Of a stretch of DNA of 64,000 nt, positions 39,734-51,700 are shown piece by piece; position 1 is the stretch's first letter; the number at the start of each line of letters is the position of its first letter. Position numbers and translations under genes: made by a program. The notes below the pieces were generated by a model, which saw only the letters and a program-made list of their open reading frames with translations, ran no database searches and was not told where the DNA came from. Source of the DNA: Cristatella mucedo (Eukaryota > Bryozoa > Phylactolaemata > Cristatellidae); the NCBI GenBank assembly GCA_009760855.2, contig WPIO01000006.1:12574001-12638000 (forward strand). The letters run 5' to 3'.

Positions 39734-40900
39734 TGATTTATGAATGAATGAACAAATGGGTACTTGTTGAGACATGGTGGTGAGATTCAGTAGTCCACAA
39801 AGGTTCTTTTCCAGACCTGCATTCGTCTGCAAGTCCTCTCAAGTCAACTGCAACTGTTTGCCTCTGGCTAGCACTAGAAAGCAAGCCCAAAACTGCCAAA
39901 AAATAAGAATGCATGAATCGTGAGTGTGGTATGCAAATGCCCCAGCAGCAAGGACAAAAGAGATTTCACGTCTTAAGTGCTGATCACTGATCAAAATATG
40001 CCACTTTTGTATGTAATATCAAAATTTGAGTGAAAGCGTGGAACCGAAATGGCCGCAAAGCAAAGCTGACTCGACTAGCTAATACCAGCAAATTAACCCC
40101 AGATCTGCTTTGTACTACTAGATCACTAGCCGGAAAGAAGCAACTGCTACTTGTTGCCTCATTGTACTAGCCGACCAATCGAACTACCCCCGGGGGCGTA
40201 TCAAACGCAACCGCGATCAAAACCGCTATGGCAGCCCCGAGTCTGTCGATGCGTTCACAAGTCTTTGTAAATGCGACGTTCATATATTGCACCACTGCTC
40301 GAGAAGGTGCAGTGCTTCTGTAAGTATAATGCACATACACCCCTTGACGATGCGAATTACTTAACAGTATACACGTTTCGACAAAGCATCGTTAAATGCT
40401 TACCTATTCTTCGTCCTCTTCTCATACTTGTCTACGATGATGATCGCAGCAGTAATCATCAATTGCTGCACGTGTTTGCCTTGCGGCTTCCACTGGAATA
40501 GGCTAGTCTTATTCTGCATCACAAATTAGAGCAGGCAGGTTAATTTGGCTATCAATTTTCCCTGCATTGGCAGTGTAAATGTGCAAAGACTGGGATGAAA
40601 GTATCTAGTATAAACTGAGCCAAAAGGAGGTTGTAAATATTTTGTGGAGCCTTGTCCTGATAGCAACTGGTGTAGGCCGAACTCCACACCATCAGCAGCC
40701 TGTCGATATCGCTCCATATTTGTTCTGAGATTCAATTCAGGCGGCTGGCTGGGCCTCTACATTAGCACCAAACAATGATTTCCCAAAAAGTACTTCACTA
40801 ATCTGTCAGTGTACTCAGGGTCATTATCTTGCTGCCAAATGTAACAACCCTCAAGCAGAGTATTTAGCGATGAAGTCAAACTTCCTTGCGACCATAACCC
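39734..40900. other. Intergenic between CTU2 and RBM39, nothing recognised
   Basis: Contains a 76-residue plus-strand open frame at 40271-40501 that I do not recognise. No SINE or LINE sequence identified. Confidence 0.35.
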
Positions 40901-40904
40901 GGTG

Positions 40905-41665
40905 CTCGGAATTTAGGTGTCTTCGACAGCATCCTAAATTTTGAAAGCTCCAATAAGAAAACTGCTTCCACAGCTAGCCATCACGTCCGATCCCTATCTA
41001 AGATTAGGAACTGTCTTCCACGGCTGCTTACAAAGAATTCAACAAGAACTCCTCGGTTCTGCCTCAGCTAGATTACAGTAATTCCCTTATGGCTAGGGTA
41101 ACAAAAAAGCCACTAGCTGGCGATGAATGTGGCTGCAAGGCTAGTTGACAAATCCTGGAGCTTTGACCATGTTATGCTTTGCTGAAAGAGCTTGGATGGC
41201 TGCCGGTTGATCAACGGATACAGAGCAAAGTTCGTACACTGGCCCACAAGACCTGCCACGGCTTGGCTCCTCCATACCTAGCTGAACTGCTGCACCAGTT
41301 TCAGCCTCCTCAGGTCCTGTATGGACAATAAATTAGCTGTTCCATTTTTCTGCTTAAGAGCCCTTTGGCACCAGAAGCTTTTGCTCTGCAGGTCCTAGAC
41401 TGTGGAAATCACTTCCACAATGCTTACAAAACTACTACTAATCTTCTATTGCCGACTACGGCACATCCTTTCCAGCGGTCCTGAGCTGCTGCCTCCATCA
41501 CTACCTCAACTGCTCTCCCGACTCAGCTATGCTTCTCACTTTGTTGTTGCGTGAGATGAAGTCTGCCGAATGCGTAAACAAAGCCACGTAGGCTGTGAGT
41601 ATGCTATACAAATTCCTCCTACGTTCTAGAAAACACCCACATAGCCTTTGTGGAATTACAGAGAT
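40905..41665 (+). mobile_element. LINE-B 3' portion, degenerate
   Basis: Encodes remnants of LGVFDSILNFES-type sequence, ISDPYLRLG-like region, SRLDYSNSLM-like region, HQFQPPQVL and LAVPF, with many indels, then the LINE-B 3' UTR. It shares its upstream limit with the 51.6-kb copy. Confidence 0.82.
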
Positions 41666-41854
41666 CTATTTCATCAGCAGGGGTAACCGACGATGTACGG
41701 ACAACTGCTTGACTGCTTCCTTAATATAATAATAATAATGACTGCTTCCTTAATAACTGCCCCTCAATTGGGGCTTATTTATGGGGTAGGGCTTATATTA
41801 AGAGCATCCTAAGAAATCATGTTTGGGCTTATTGTTCCGGTTGGTCAGCATTTC

Positions 41855-42010
41855 CGGGGAAAACGATAGTACTGCTCACATGCATGATCCAGGTCGCTGG
41901 CTTCATTCCTGCTGCAGGCTATATTTTACTGCCAACCGGGAACCACTAAGGTACCTGCCAAGGCTCTCCTACCACTACCGTAAGCAAGCTGGTGAATCAG
42001 AATCTTGAAA
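41855..42010 (+). mobile_element. Degenerate SINE copy 6
   Basis: GTACTGCTCACATGCATGAT, CCAGGTCGCTGGCTTCATTC and later GGCTCTCCTACC and GGTGAATCAGAATCTTG follow the order of the tRNA-SINE but are strongly diverged. Confidence 0.45.
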
Positions 42011-42019
42011 ATATTGTCC

Positions 42020-42350
42020 TACTAATAATAATAGTAATAATGCATTTGTATAGCCCTCAGAGAACTCAATCTCTAGGCACTTTACATATGCTGTAAAAGA
42101 AGCACGATCATATCGTTAGCTAGCATGCTCAATGACTACAAGCCTCCCAAGGTTAGATGTGACATGCACAGGGTCAGGATGCATATATGGTTAGTGACAG
42201 TATGCACAGTGTCAGCATACATAAGCACACAAAGGATGAATCACATGGGCCCACTAAATGTTGTGATAAATAAAAAGGTGCGTTTTAGCTTTTTAAATGT
42301 AGTCATGTCCGAGGATGATATTATGACGTCAGGCGGGAGTGAGGTCCAGT
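42020..42350 (-). mobile_element. LINE-A 3' end
   Basis: AAT run, reverse hairpin tail with a small deletion, 3' UTR with GTGTCAGCATACATAAGC, and the very end of ORF2. Confidence 0.83.
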
Positions 42351-42602
42351 CCTAAGATTGTTAGATTGGCAGACGTGAGCATGTAAGCACTGCAAAAACG
42401 ATTCTTTTTTTAGCGCGACTTTATCACGCCTATCTTGTAGGGATGCTGCATTGAAACTAGTTAGCAGAAGTAAGTATGGTGAGCCAACATTGCGGTAAAA
42501 GTTGTCTGAAATCAACCAGGGTTACCAAACTGCTCTGCCTTGCCGCACAGTCGGCGATAACTTCAGACATACAAACCAGTGCTGTAAATAGCAAGTGAAA
42601 CA

Positions 42603-42608
42603 TTTATT
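42603..42608 (-). terminator. RBM39 polyadenylation signal
   Basis: AATAAA on the minus strand, about 45 nt beyond the RBM39 stop codon, implying a very short 3' UTR. Confidence 0.7.
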
Positions 42609-42651
42609 ATATTACAAATGAGCACCTATTTACAAATAAGACATGCACGAT

Positions 42652-42788
42652 TTACATCGTGTTCACGGCAGATAAGCTTCCCGGCATGACCCTCGCAGCT
42701 GGCATAAGCAGCTGTGTCGTCTTTTGAGCTTCGGCAAACAGTTGGTGATAGTTCGGTAGAGGCACATAAGCAGCAGTTATCATCTTGC
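42652..42788 (-). CDS. RBM39: RBM39 exon 10 (C-terminus)
   Basis: Acceptor TTGCTGTTATAG; encodes KMITAAYVPLPNYHQLFAEA, QKTTQLLMPAARVMPG, then a short tail ending NTM and TAA. The C-terminus is slightly longer than the vertebrate LLVPSRR ending. Confidence 0.97.
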
Positions 42789-45700
42789 CTATAACAGCAA
42801 GCCAGCACTGGTCTGAGATCATGCTCCAAGAGCTCTGGAGCTTGGCAAGACAAATTCAGATGCAAAAACCCTGCTTACCTGCAAACCAGCGTCCGTGCAG
42901 CGACTGCACCGACGCTACTGCAGACGCAATACTCGGACATTTCACGTAGACGTTGCCTTGCTGCGACGTTTTGTCGACGAATATGTGCAGAACCCCTCCA
43001 TGCTTGTTGCACTCCTCAATTACATCGTCGCGTATTTCAGCGTCGAAATTGGGGTTAGCTTCTCTGCAATACAGGTAACAATAATAATAATATTGCACTT
43101 GATAAAGCGCCCTCAGAGAACTTAATCTCTTTCTAGGCGCTTTACATTTGCTGCAAAGTGATATGCAATAGAATAGTAAGTAAAATCATGCTTGAAAAAC
43201 AAACAAAATGAACAATATGGTTAGGGGTGACATGCACAGGGTCAGCACGCAAATGTGGTTAGTGGCAGCATGCACAGTGTCAGCATGCACAGTGTCAGCA
43301 CGCACAAGCACAAAGACACAAGAGCTGACAACAATACTAAAAACTGTCGCACGCCAAAAAGTAGGATCTGAGGCTCGGCACACCGTGCGCCATCAGGCTG
43401 TCCATGCGAAAAATTGCCCATACTCACGAAATAGGGTCGAACATGTTGGACAGCATAAAGCACTGAGTTGCGATCGGAGGTGCGCCCACAATGCCAGCCG
43501 ACTGTTGCTGCAGTTGCAAAGCGTTCTGCGCTGCTGTGGGCAGCTGGAAACCCGTGCCCTCGGCGAGCTTGGCCATCAGTTGGAGGCGACCTGTAGCTCC
43601 CAGGTCGAAGCCTACGACAGGGGAGGGGCAACTGATTGCGTTATTGGGTACGCAGAACAACAGAAGCAGAAGAAACGGAACGGCTGCACTTGGCACGCTG
43701 ACGAAGATAACATTAACAATACCAGCACGGTCGGTGTCATCGTGATCCAGGGCTCCGCCAGGACCGTCGCTTCGCTCTGTGACGTGTCCCACCTTCATGG
43801 GCCGTCCAGCCAACTCAAAGCCGTTGAGCTGCTGCATGGCCTTCATGGCATCTTCACTGCTTCGAAACTGTGAGACAGAGAGGCGAAAAACGGGCGTTCC
43901 GAAGATTGCAAACGACCGCACGTCGCTGCTACCCGACCACGCCCACTTCACCATCTTGCGTAACATGTTGGCGCATAAAACTGATGGCAGGGCGCTTCTA
44001 CAGTGAGCGTTGCCATTTTATGGACTTTTTTAGCTCGGTAACGATCCAACAACCTACTGCTGCTGCCGCTGCTCTTCGAGTCCCGGAAACGCATCACCGG
44101 TGGGAGCATCACGACGTGTAGCTATCACAACTGCTGTGCCTGCATGCGCAAGAAGTGCAACGCAGAACATCTGCTTCTCTCAACGAAGGCTGCCTAAACG
44201 TGTGGTAGCTCTCGCCCTACACACCTCTGCTGTATAGCGAGCACACTGGGCACTGACGTCGGGGAGCATTTGGAAGCAGACAGCTATCACCGGGCTCTCA
44301 GAAATACTTCGATGGGTAGCATCACTCGCATAGGGCTAGCCCACTGTCGAGCGGCCGGAAGCAGGGAGGGATGGCCCGGTAGCATACAAATCCTATGCAA
44401 GAAATATGGACGGAACGCCACTATCAGATAGTGAGACGATGATGGGCGGTGTCAGCTTTGCTTAAAACAGTGGAAAACCATGTGACAACTTAGTAGTCGA
44501 TGAGACAAAGCGAAAAGGAAACGCCAAGCGTTCAGACAAACAAGAATCAATCGTAAATATCGTAATGAAAAACTTGCCGTAACAAAGCCATATCCCTTGG
44601 AACGATTCGTTTCAGGGTCGGTGACAAGATTTATGTGGTCAATCTGAAACAACAGAGGATTATTATTGACACATTGGCTCAAGTTGCTAGTTTGAGGTGA
44701 GCACTCCTCACAAAAGAGAGTACAGCAGCACGGTTCAACGAGCCCTCATAATATCAAGGACAGCTGATGTGCTCACAACGCAAGTAGGTACGAAATGACA
44801 AACCAAACGGTGAGGGCTAAAGCTAAAGGTTGACAATGATGATTTCCCTTCCTTTCATATGACGATTTTCACTAGCTATTTCACCTAGAACCGTAGTGCA
44901 CGAGATAATCAATGGGGGGCAAGACTAAGTCGACCGACAATGCAGATCATGCAGCTACTAAATCGACCGAGTCAGCAGCGGCGACTCAGCACAGGCGGTT
45001 TTCTTACATGCATATATGCTCGAAAACACGGCGGCTGAATTGCCGGTCGAAACACTTAGCCTATAGCTTAACTATAGAATCAGTTTACCTATCGTCGTGT
45101 TCGATGAACATCTGACATTACTACACGAGTGGCCAGCTTGATTTTAGACAGGCGTAGGCAGGCTAGTCATGGGCACTTTCAAATTAGCTCCCCCTCCCGC
45201 CCCCAAATGTCGACAGTGAGGTAAACTGGTCGAAGGGCTGCTTCAGGATATCACGACGGATTGGCATAAAACCACTGCTATTACAATCGCAGTGCGTAGT
45301 TCACTTCGCGTAAAATTGCAGCTGAAACCTACGATAGGGTAGAATTTTGCTCTGCCCCAAGAGGTCTCTGCCTCCAAATCGGTCTGATGCCGAGTTTTCT
45401 CCACTGCATTTTTCGATAGACAAGAAATAGAGCAACCCTAAAAGTCTTGAGCATTTTTGTTCATGCGGTATAGGTACAACGAAGACAGACGGCAGGCTGA
45501 CTTACTGGTTTCAGCAGACACTCCTCAAAAAAGGTGTCAATATGTACATGTACATAAATTGTGCATGAAAAACAGCCTCGGCGTGGAGTTATTTGGATGG
45601 CTGGCAGATATGAATTACCTCGTGGGTGAAGTTAATTCTCAATTCTCGTGAGTAGATTCTTTATTTTCAGTGGTGTGCCGAGCACGTTAAGTCTTGGTTA

Positions 45701-48700
45701 TTAGCTGCATGGGGTTCCTTGTGCACACCTTACTTATCTAACATAAAAGGAAGCTGGAAGATTTTGTTCCAACACGGATCATTGACATCTTTAATCGCAT
45801 CCAACTATGTCCAGCCCGTGGCTGAGCAAGCGAAAAATGAAACATTTTCAAACCTTAACAGTTGCATAAGCAGGCCTTAGCCATGCTTCGGAATGCATTT
45901 TTTGCAATAAAATCTCGGAGATGCTTAACGAATCTTTTTGCACTACGGAGTGATGATTCTACGAAGAATTCTCATCAACTAAAATTCTTATGGTTTACAG
46001 AAAGTCTCTGGGTTCACGGACTTGATTGAAAGTATCATTTAAGGTATCTTGATGTACTCTGCTGAAAGCCCAACTCTTTTCACTACAATGCCGAAAGGCA
46101 CCTATCATGAAGCTTGGTAGTCTTATCTCCCATTAATCATTCGTCAGGGAATAGTTTCTGCATACATTCATAGGACAACAACAAAGTCATCACGACAAAA
46201 TGCAATAGACGGACTTATGGGGCAAGACAGGACACTTACCTTGCCGAATGGTTCGAAAATACCACGTAGCATCTCTTCGGTTATGTTAAAATGAAGAGAT
46301 CCAACATACAGCCGCATAGGACCGGTATTCTGTGTCCTCATCAGAGACATGACACCCGATCCAGCAGCGCGGTTCTTCTCGGCATGTGATGGCTGAACAA
46401 TTATCGGTACGCCAAGCAGCTTCTGCCCACTTAAGCTGATGGCTTGCGGAGCAGACGACGCATCAATGAACTCGACATATGCTATGCCCTTTGAGCGTCG
46501 AGTTTTATTATCAGTAATAAGCCTTACGTCCTGTACCTAAAAGTAGGTATAACTGCACAGTGCTAGCATTCGGGGCGGCGCTCACGCCCCACTGTAGCCA
46601 CACCACAATGTAGCCACGCCGAGATCGACCAGCAACTGCCTCAGCCGCCGACGTTGTTTGCACGACGCACACAGGTAATCCGGCAGCCGGGCCTCAAGCC
46701 CGGCAAGGACACTGCAAGGACTGTCAACCGACGAGGCACCATAAGGAACGAACGGAAACTTGGCATCATAGTGAAGAGCAGACCAGCCTTGCCCTAATTT
46801 AAAAGGGGAGAGAGTGGGTTTAGCAAACTCCTTCAAACATGGCATGTTTGCCCAACTGGATAGCAGAACATTTCCCTGCAAACCGTACAACACGTCGACT
46901 CCGACCACAGACTGTGCCGGGGGTTCCTGAGGAGGTTGGCAGCTCATAAACTCGGCCACGGGACTGTAGATGCCCTACACCTGAACTTGGGCTAAAGAAG
47001 AGGGCATCTTGCCTAAAAACGCCCCTTTAGACTTGGCATTAGCATCCGGTCACATGCCTACAAGAAAATCCCACCAATCGGTGCCCAACGCGTATGAAAA
47101 ACACTCAGAAAGCCACGTGGATGAGCATCGGGTGGGTGGGGCTCACACAGTTCACGGACAACGTGCCGCTCACTCATCTTCGCGCCGGACGCAAAAATAT
47201 TTTTGGCCGCCCTCATCGACACACTCTCCCGCCAGGCCTCACTGTTAGTCTCTTGACTCCCTACGGTTATTTGCTGCCGTGCGCGGCAACGCGACATGAG
47301 ACGTAGATGCCCTACACCTGAACTTGGGCTAAAGAAGAGGGCATCTTGCCTAAAAACGCCCCTTTAGACTTGGCATTAGCATCCGGTCACATGCCTACAA
47401 GAAAATCCCACCAATCGGTGCCCAACGCGTATGAAAAACACTCAGAAAGCCACGTGGATGAGCATCGGGTGGGTGGGGCTCACACAGTTCACGGACAACG
47501 TGCCGCTCACTCGTCTTCGCGCCGGACGCAAAAATATTTTTGGCCGCCCTCATCGACACACTCTCCCGCCAGGCCTCACTGTTAGTCTCTTGACTCCCTA
47601 CGGTTATTTGCTGCCGTGCGCGGCAACGCGACATGAGACTAAATAAGGAGGGCTTGCGAATGTTACACCTGCGAGATTGGTCAAGAGTGGCTCTCATTCC
47701 CGAGTGGCTACCATGCGAGATCAGTGTGAAAGCGACCACGAGTTAGCAGCACTGCTGCAAAAGTGGTGCTCGGCTCAAGCTCGATTGCAATACTAATGCA
47801 GTCGAACTGACCGAATGAACGAACCGGATGAAGCCTGAGGAAACGACGGGCGTTATTACGGCGACAAGCAGGACAAAATGCGCGCGTTTTCCAAGAGCTA
47901 AAATGCGCCGTCACGATGCACTGTCCGCCATTGGTGACAACATTGGCGAAGACAAAATCTCCCGGTAAGCTTGGCATTTACAAGGCGGAGGTAAATCTCC
48001 ATCGCAATTTTATAACAAAGAACCGCTCAGATGCAAAAAGATGGAAATTGCTCACAAACCCTTCATTTTTAATTCAGCCTGACAGCTGCTACAAACAGGG
48101 TCTATTTATGTGAGAATCAAAAGCTAGCTTAAAACCCACGTGACCACTCACAAAAAAGCGACTTACTTTGCCGACCGACGCGAAAAACTCCTCCAAGTCT
48201 CGGGGCCGTAACTTGGCGGACAGCTGCATGCACAGCACTGTCCGAGCGTCTCTTTCTTCCGGAGTCATTTCAGGGCCTGGGTCTCGCCTAAAAGCAACAG
48301 CGTTCTGCCAAACTCCAGATGAGCTGACAAGACCTGTGTGCAATGCAGTGGGTCAGACACGTACCTGCCCAGAGTCCAAACACCATTCTTCCCAGGGCCG
48401 ATGCTACAAGCATGAAATATTGCCACTCTAAAGGCATGAAGACAAATAGAATGAACTCGTCTTGCAAAACTCGTGATCTTAAAAAGGTTCCACAGCAACA
48501 AAACCCATTGCTTGGATAACTGTTATACTACAACTTGGACAACAAACCAGCGTTAGACGATAGTACAAGATACAACATGTACTCAAGAGGCCATAAGAAC
48601 GTATGCACCCGGGATAGTCGCAATTCCGACGCTGCTGGGTCTACAAGCAGCTTAACGGCTCGAAAGTGAGTCCTTAGAAAAGGAAATGACGGACCCCACC

Positions 48701-51700
48701 AAGTAGCGACGTACACGCAAGGTCACGATAAGGTATCTCTACTAATTAAAGCAAGAAAGTCTGTCACACCACAAGATGGTGCACTTGTGTCACGTGGCAA
48801 GATGGCACAGTGTTGTCTTCGTGACGGAACTACTACGACTCAGCTAAGCGAGGCCACAGGCGAGCTGCTGCTCGGACGTATAGAAATGTAAAAATCGACC
48901 AATTTCAGGGCTTAACTCCGCCATCTTTAAAAGACCTTGAAAGATTTAACATGCCTTGAAGATTAGCATGCGACTTTTTCAGTGCACGAGAGTGTACAAG
49001 ATGCTTGCAACCTTCCAGCCTGTTTTTATTTCTCTTTCCGGTCAGTCGGGCTGGAGCTGCTGTGCTTGCAGCATGCCGAAAACTAAAGAATATAGCAGCG
49101 ACTTCACTAAAGTTATTCAGCTAATCCTCAGACAAGCAGGACTGGAACAATAAGAAGATTGCTCTTCACTCAGAATTAGCAAAGCTTCGGTAGGTGTAAC
49201 CCGGCTAAGTACACGAGTGTGTGCTCCGTGGCCAATGGCCAGCACCCAGGTCATCTGAACAAGACATCGAGCTGCAGGAGGAACGCCTACTCAAGATGGC
49301 TGCACTACGCGATAGGATGGCCAGCCCGGGCCATTCTGGCACAGTCAAAGGAACAAAACTGCAGACAAACGGTGCAGTGTTGTGCTTCGAAGCAGACGAT
49401 TTTCTTTAGAGTGAGCACAAAAGGACCCTGGCTGAGTAAGCCAAATAAAGCTGAAAGGCTGCCGAGGGCCCAACGCTACGCTCACTGGGCGCCTGAAGAT
49501 TTGCGCTCAGCTGATTGGACCGTTAAACACTTCGACAACATCGAACGTAAAGTCAGGTTCGAGTAAGCCCAAGAAAGGGCAACTAACACAGAGATGACTG
49601 CCGGCAGAACGCTGCGAAGTACTATGCTAGGCAGGATCATGTTTTTGGGGCTTTTTTTCTGGTGAAGGTATTAGAGCACTGCATTGCATTCCTATCATAA
49701 TGGACCAGAATGCTTACAACACTGTGATGCACAATGGCATTCCATGTGTCCGACGACAATTAGATGACAGCTTGATTCATCAGCAGTATGGCAATCAAAT
49801 TTACCAAGTCACTAGCCACATTTGAATTCAATACAGCATCTAGTAGATAATATCAACATTAGTAATATGTCGTTTGCAAAAACACCCTAAAAGACCTAAA
49901 TCTCTATCGAGGTGCAAGTTTCAACTCACTGCACGAGAACCAAAGGTGAATGATATACAACGTAGCATGCTTAGAAAAGCATGCAAAAACACACTGCTAT
50001 CATCCATGCATAGGCCAGCATGAAGAAGCATACAAGGAAAAAATATCAAGAGCCAGCGATTATTATAATGATATTACTAACGATATTAATGAGATGCAGC
50101 AACCTAAGAGAACTGAATTTCTTTATAGGCAATTAAATAATCTAGAAAAGAAACCCGTCAATTGGTTAGTGATAACGTGCACAGTGCTAGCATGCATATG
50201 CACGTAAAGTACAATTCACACGAGCCTACCAAATACTGTGAGGCACAGGTTTGTTTTTTGCTTCATTTTAAATGTCATCAGGTCGAAGACATATCGTAAA
50301 GTCATTTGGGAATGAGTTCCAGGCTCAGGGACCACACGAAGTACAGGCACAGTCTCCAAAGGACTTGACTTAATATTTGTTAGAGGCACAGATGAACGAC
50401 TCGAGTAAGAAGAGTAGGTAGTACGATGCCTAGCATGAACAGGAAGTAGTCTGGACAGGTAGAACCTGCACAAGAGAAGAATGAAGGGGCCTAAAAGTGA
50501 TTAACAAAACCTTGAAGTCGACATGCTGCTTGATTAAAAGCCACCATAGGTCGATGAGCAGTGGTATAATATGTCTATTGCGATGCTCAAATCAGATAAT
50601 CTTAGCAGCCGAGTTTTACACCACTGTAAATGCCTTATTGCACAGGCAGGATGAACTGCAAGTAGTAAGTTGAGATAGGATATCACAAATCCTTGGACTA
50701 TCTTTGATCTGGAATCTCTGTCTAAGCAGGTCCAAATGTGTACAATGCTATCTAGCTGACAGCAGTTCAGACTTTACCAAAAAGCTGAAGTCGTTGTCTA
50801 GTGAATGGTCAATGTCGCACAGGACACTCAGATTTTTCGCAGATGATACAGGAGATATGCCTAGTCGAGCCCATTTTGACGGTAAGGTTTTCTAATTTCC
50901 AAGTAACACTAGATTTACCCATAACTAGCAAGTTGACTGTACCGTCATTCAATATTTTAAAGTTGATTGCTATCCAAGTGCGAATGTCAGCAATACATGC
51001 AGCAAGGGAGTTACAATTTGAGTTTGACGTGCTGGTAGGCTGAGAGGGACCAAAACACAGGTACAGCTGTGCGTCATCGGCACTGAAGTGAAAGCCTAGA
51101 TTGTACTACTATTACATCGGCAAGAGAGAGTATCAAAAAATCTTAGCTGATTAAACAGCCTCACTTGCATAGCAGCAGAAGAGCCATATCGGCTACTGCC
51201 ACTCCCACTTGCAGTTGGCAATAAAGGATCGCCCAACTTCAGGCTTCGAACCAATGACCTCGGTCGTGACAAGCAAGCACCATTGGGGTACCTCTACTTT
51301 ACAGGCTCATCGGATGACTGTTGTCCGTTTACGTCAATGCTCTGAACTTGATCACTGAGAAAGACCTAACCATTGCAGTTCAATGCCCAGGCAAGATAAG
51401 ACATGCTCAAGAAGGACTTGGTGGCTAATAGTGTCAAACACTACAAAAAAAGATCTAGCAAAACAAGCAGAGCGACTATGTCTTAAGTCTGCATTCCTGA
51501 GAATTTTATTATACATTCACAGCCGACTCTGACGAGTGATAATCTGCAATACCTAACTAGAACTTGCTTGCTCGAGTTAATACCCCCTTAGCACTTTGCA
51601 ACATGCTTTAGTAATTTAGGTGCCGTTTTCGACGGCTGCCTAATTTTAAAAGTTTCATTTAGAAGACCGCTTCTACAGCTAGCCATCTCGTCCGATCCCT

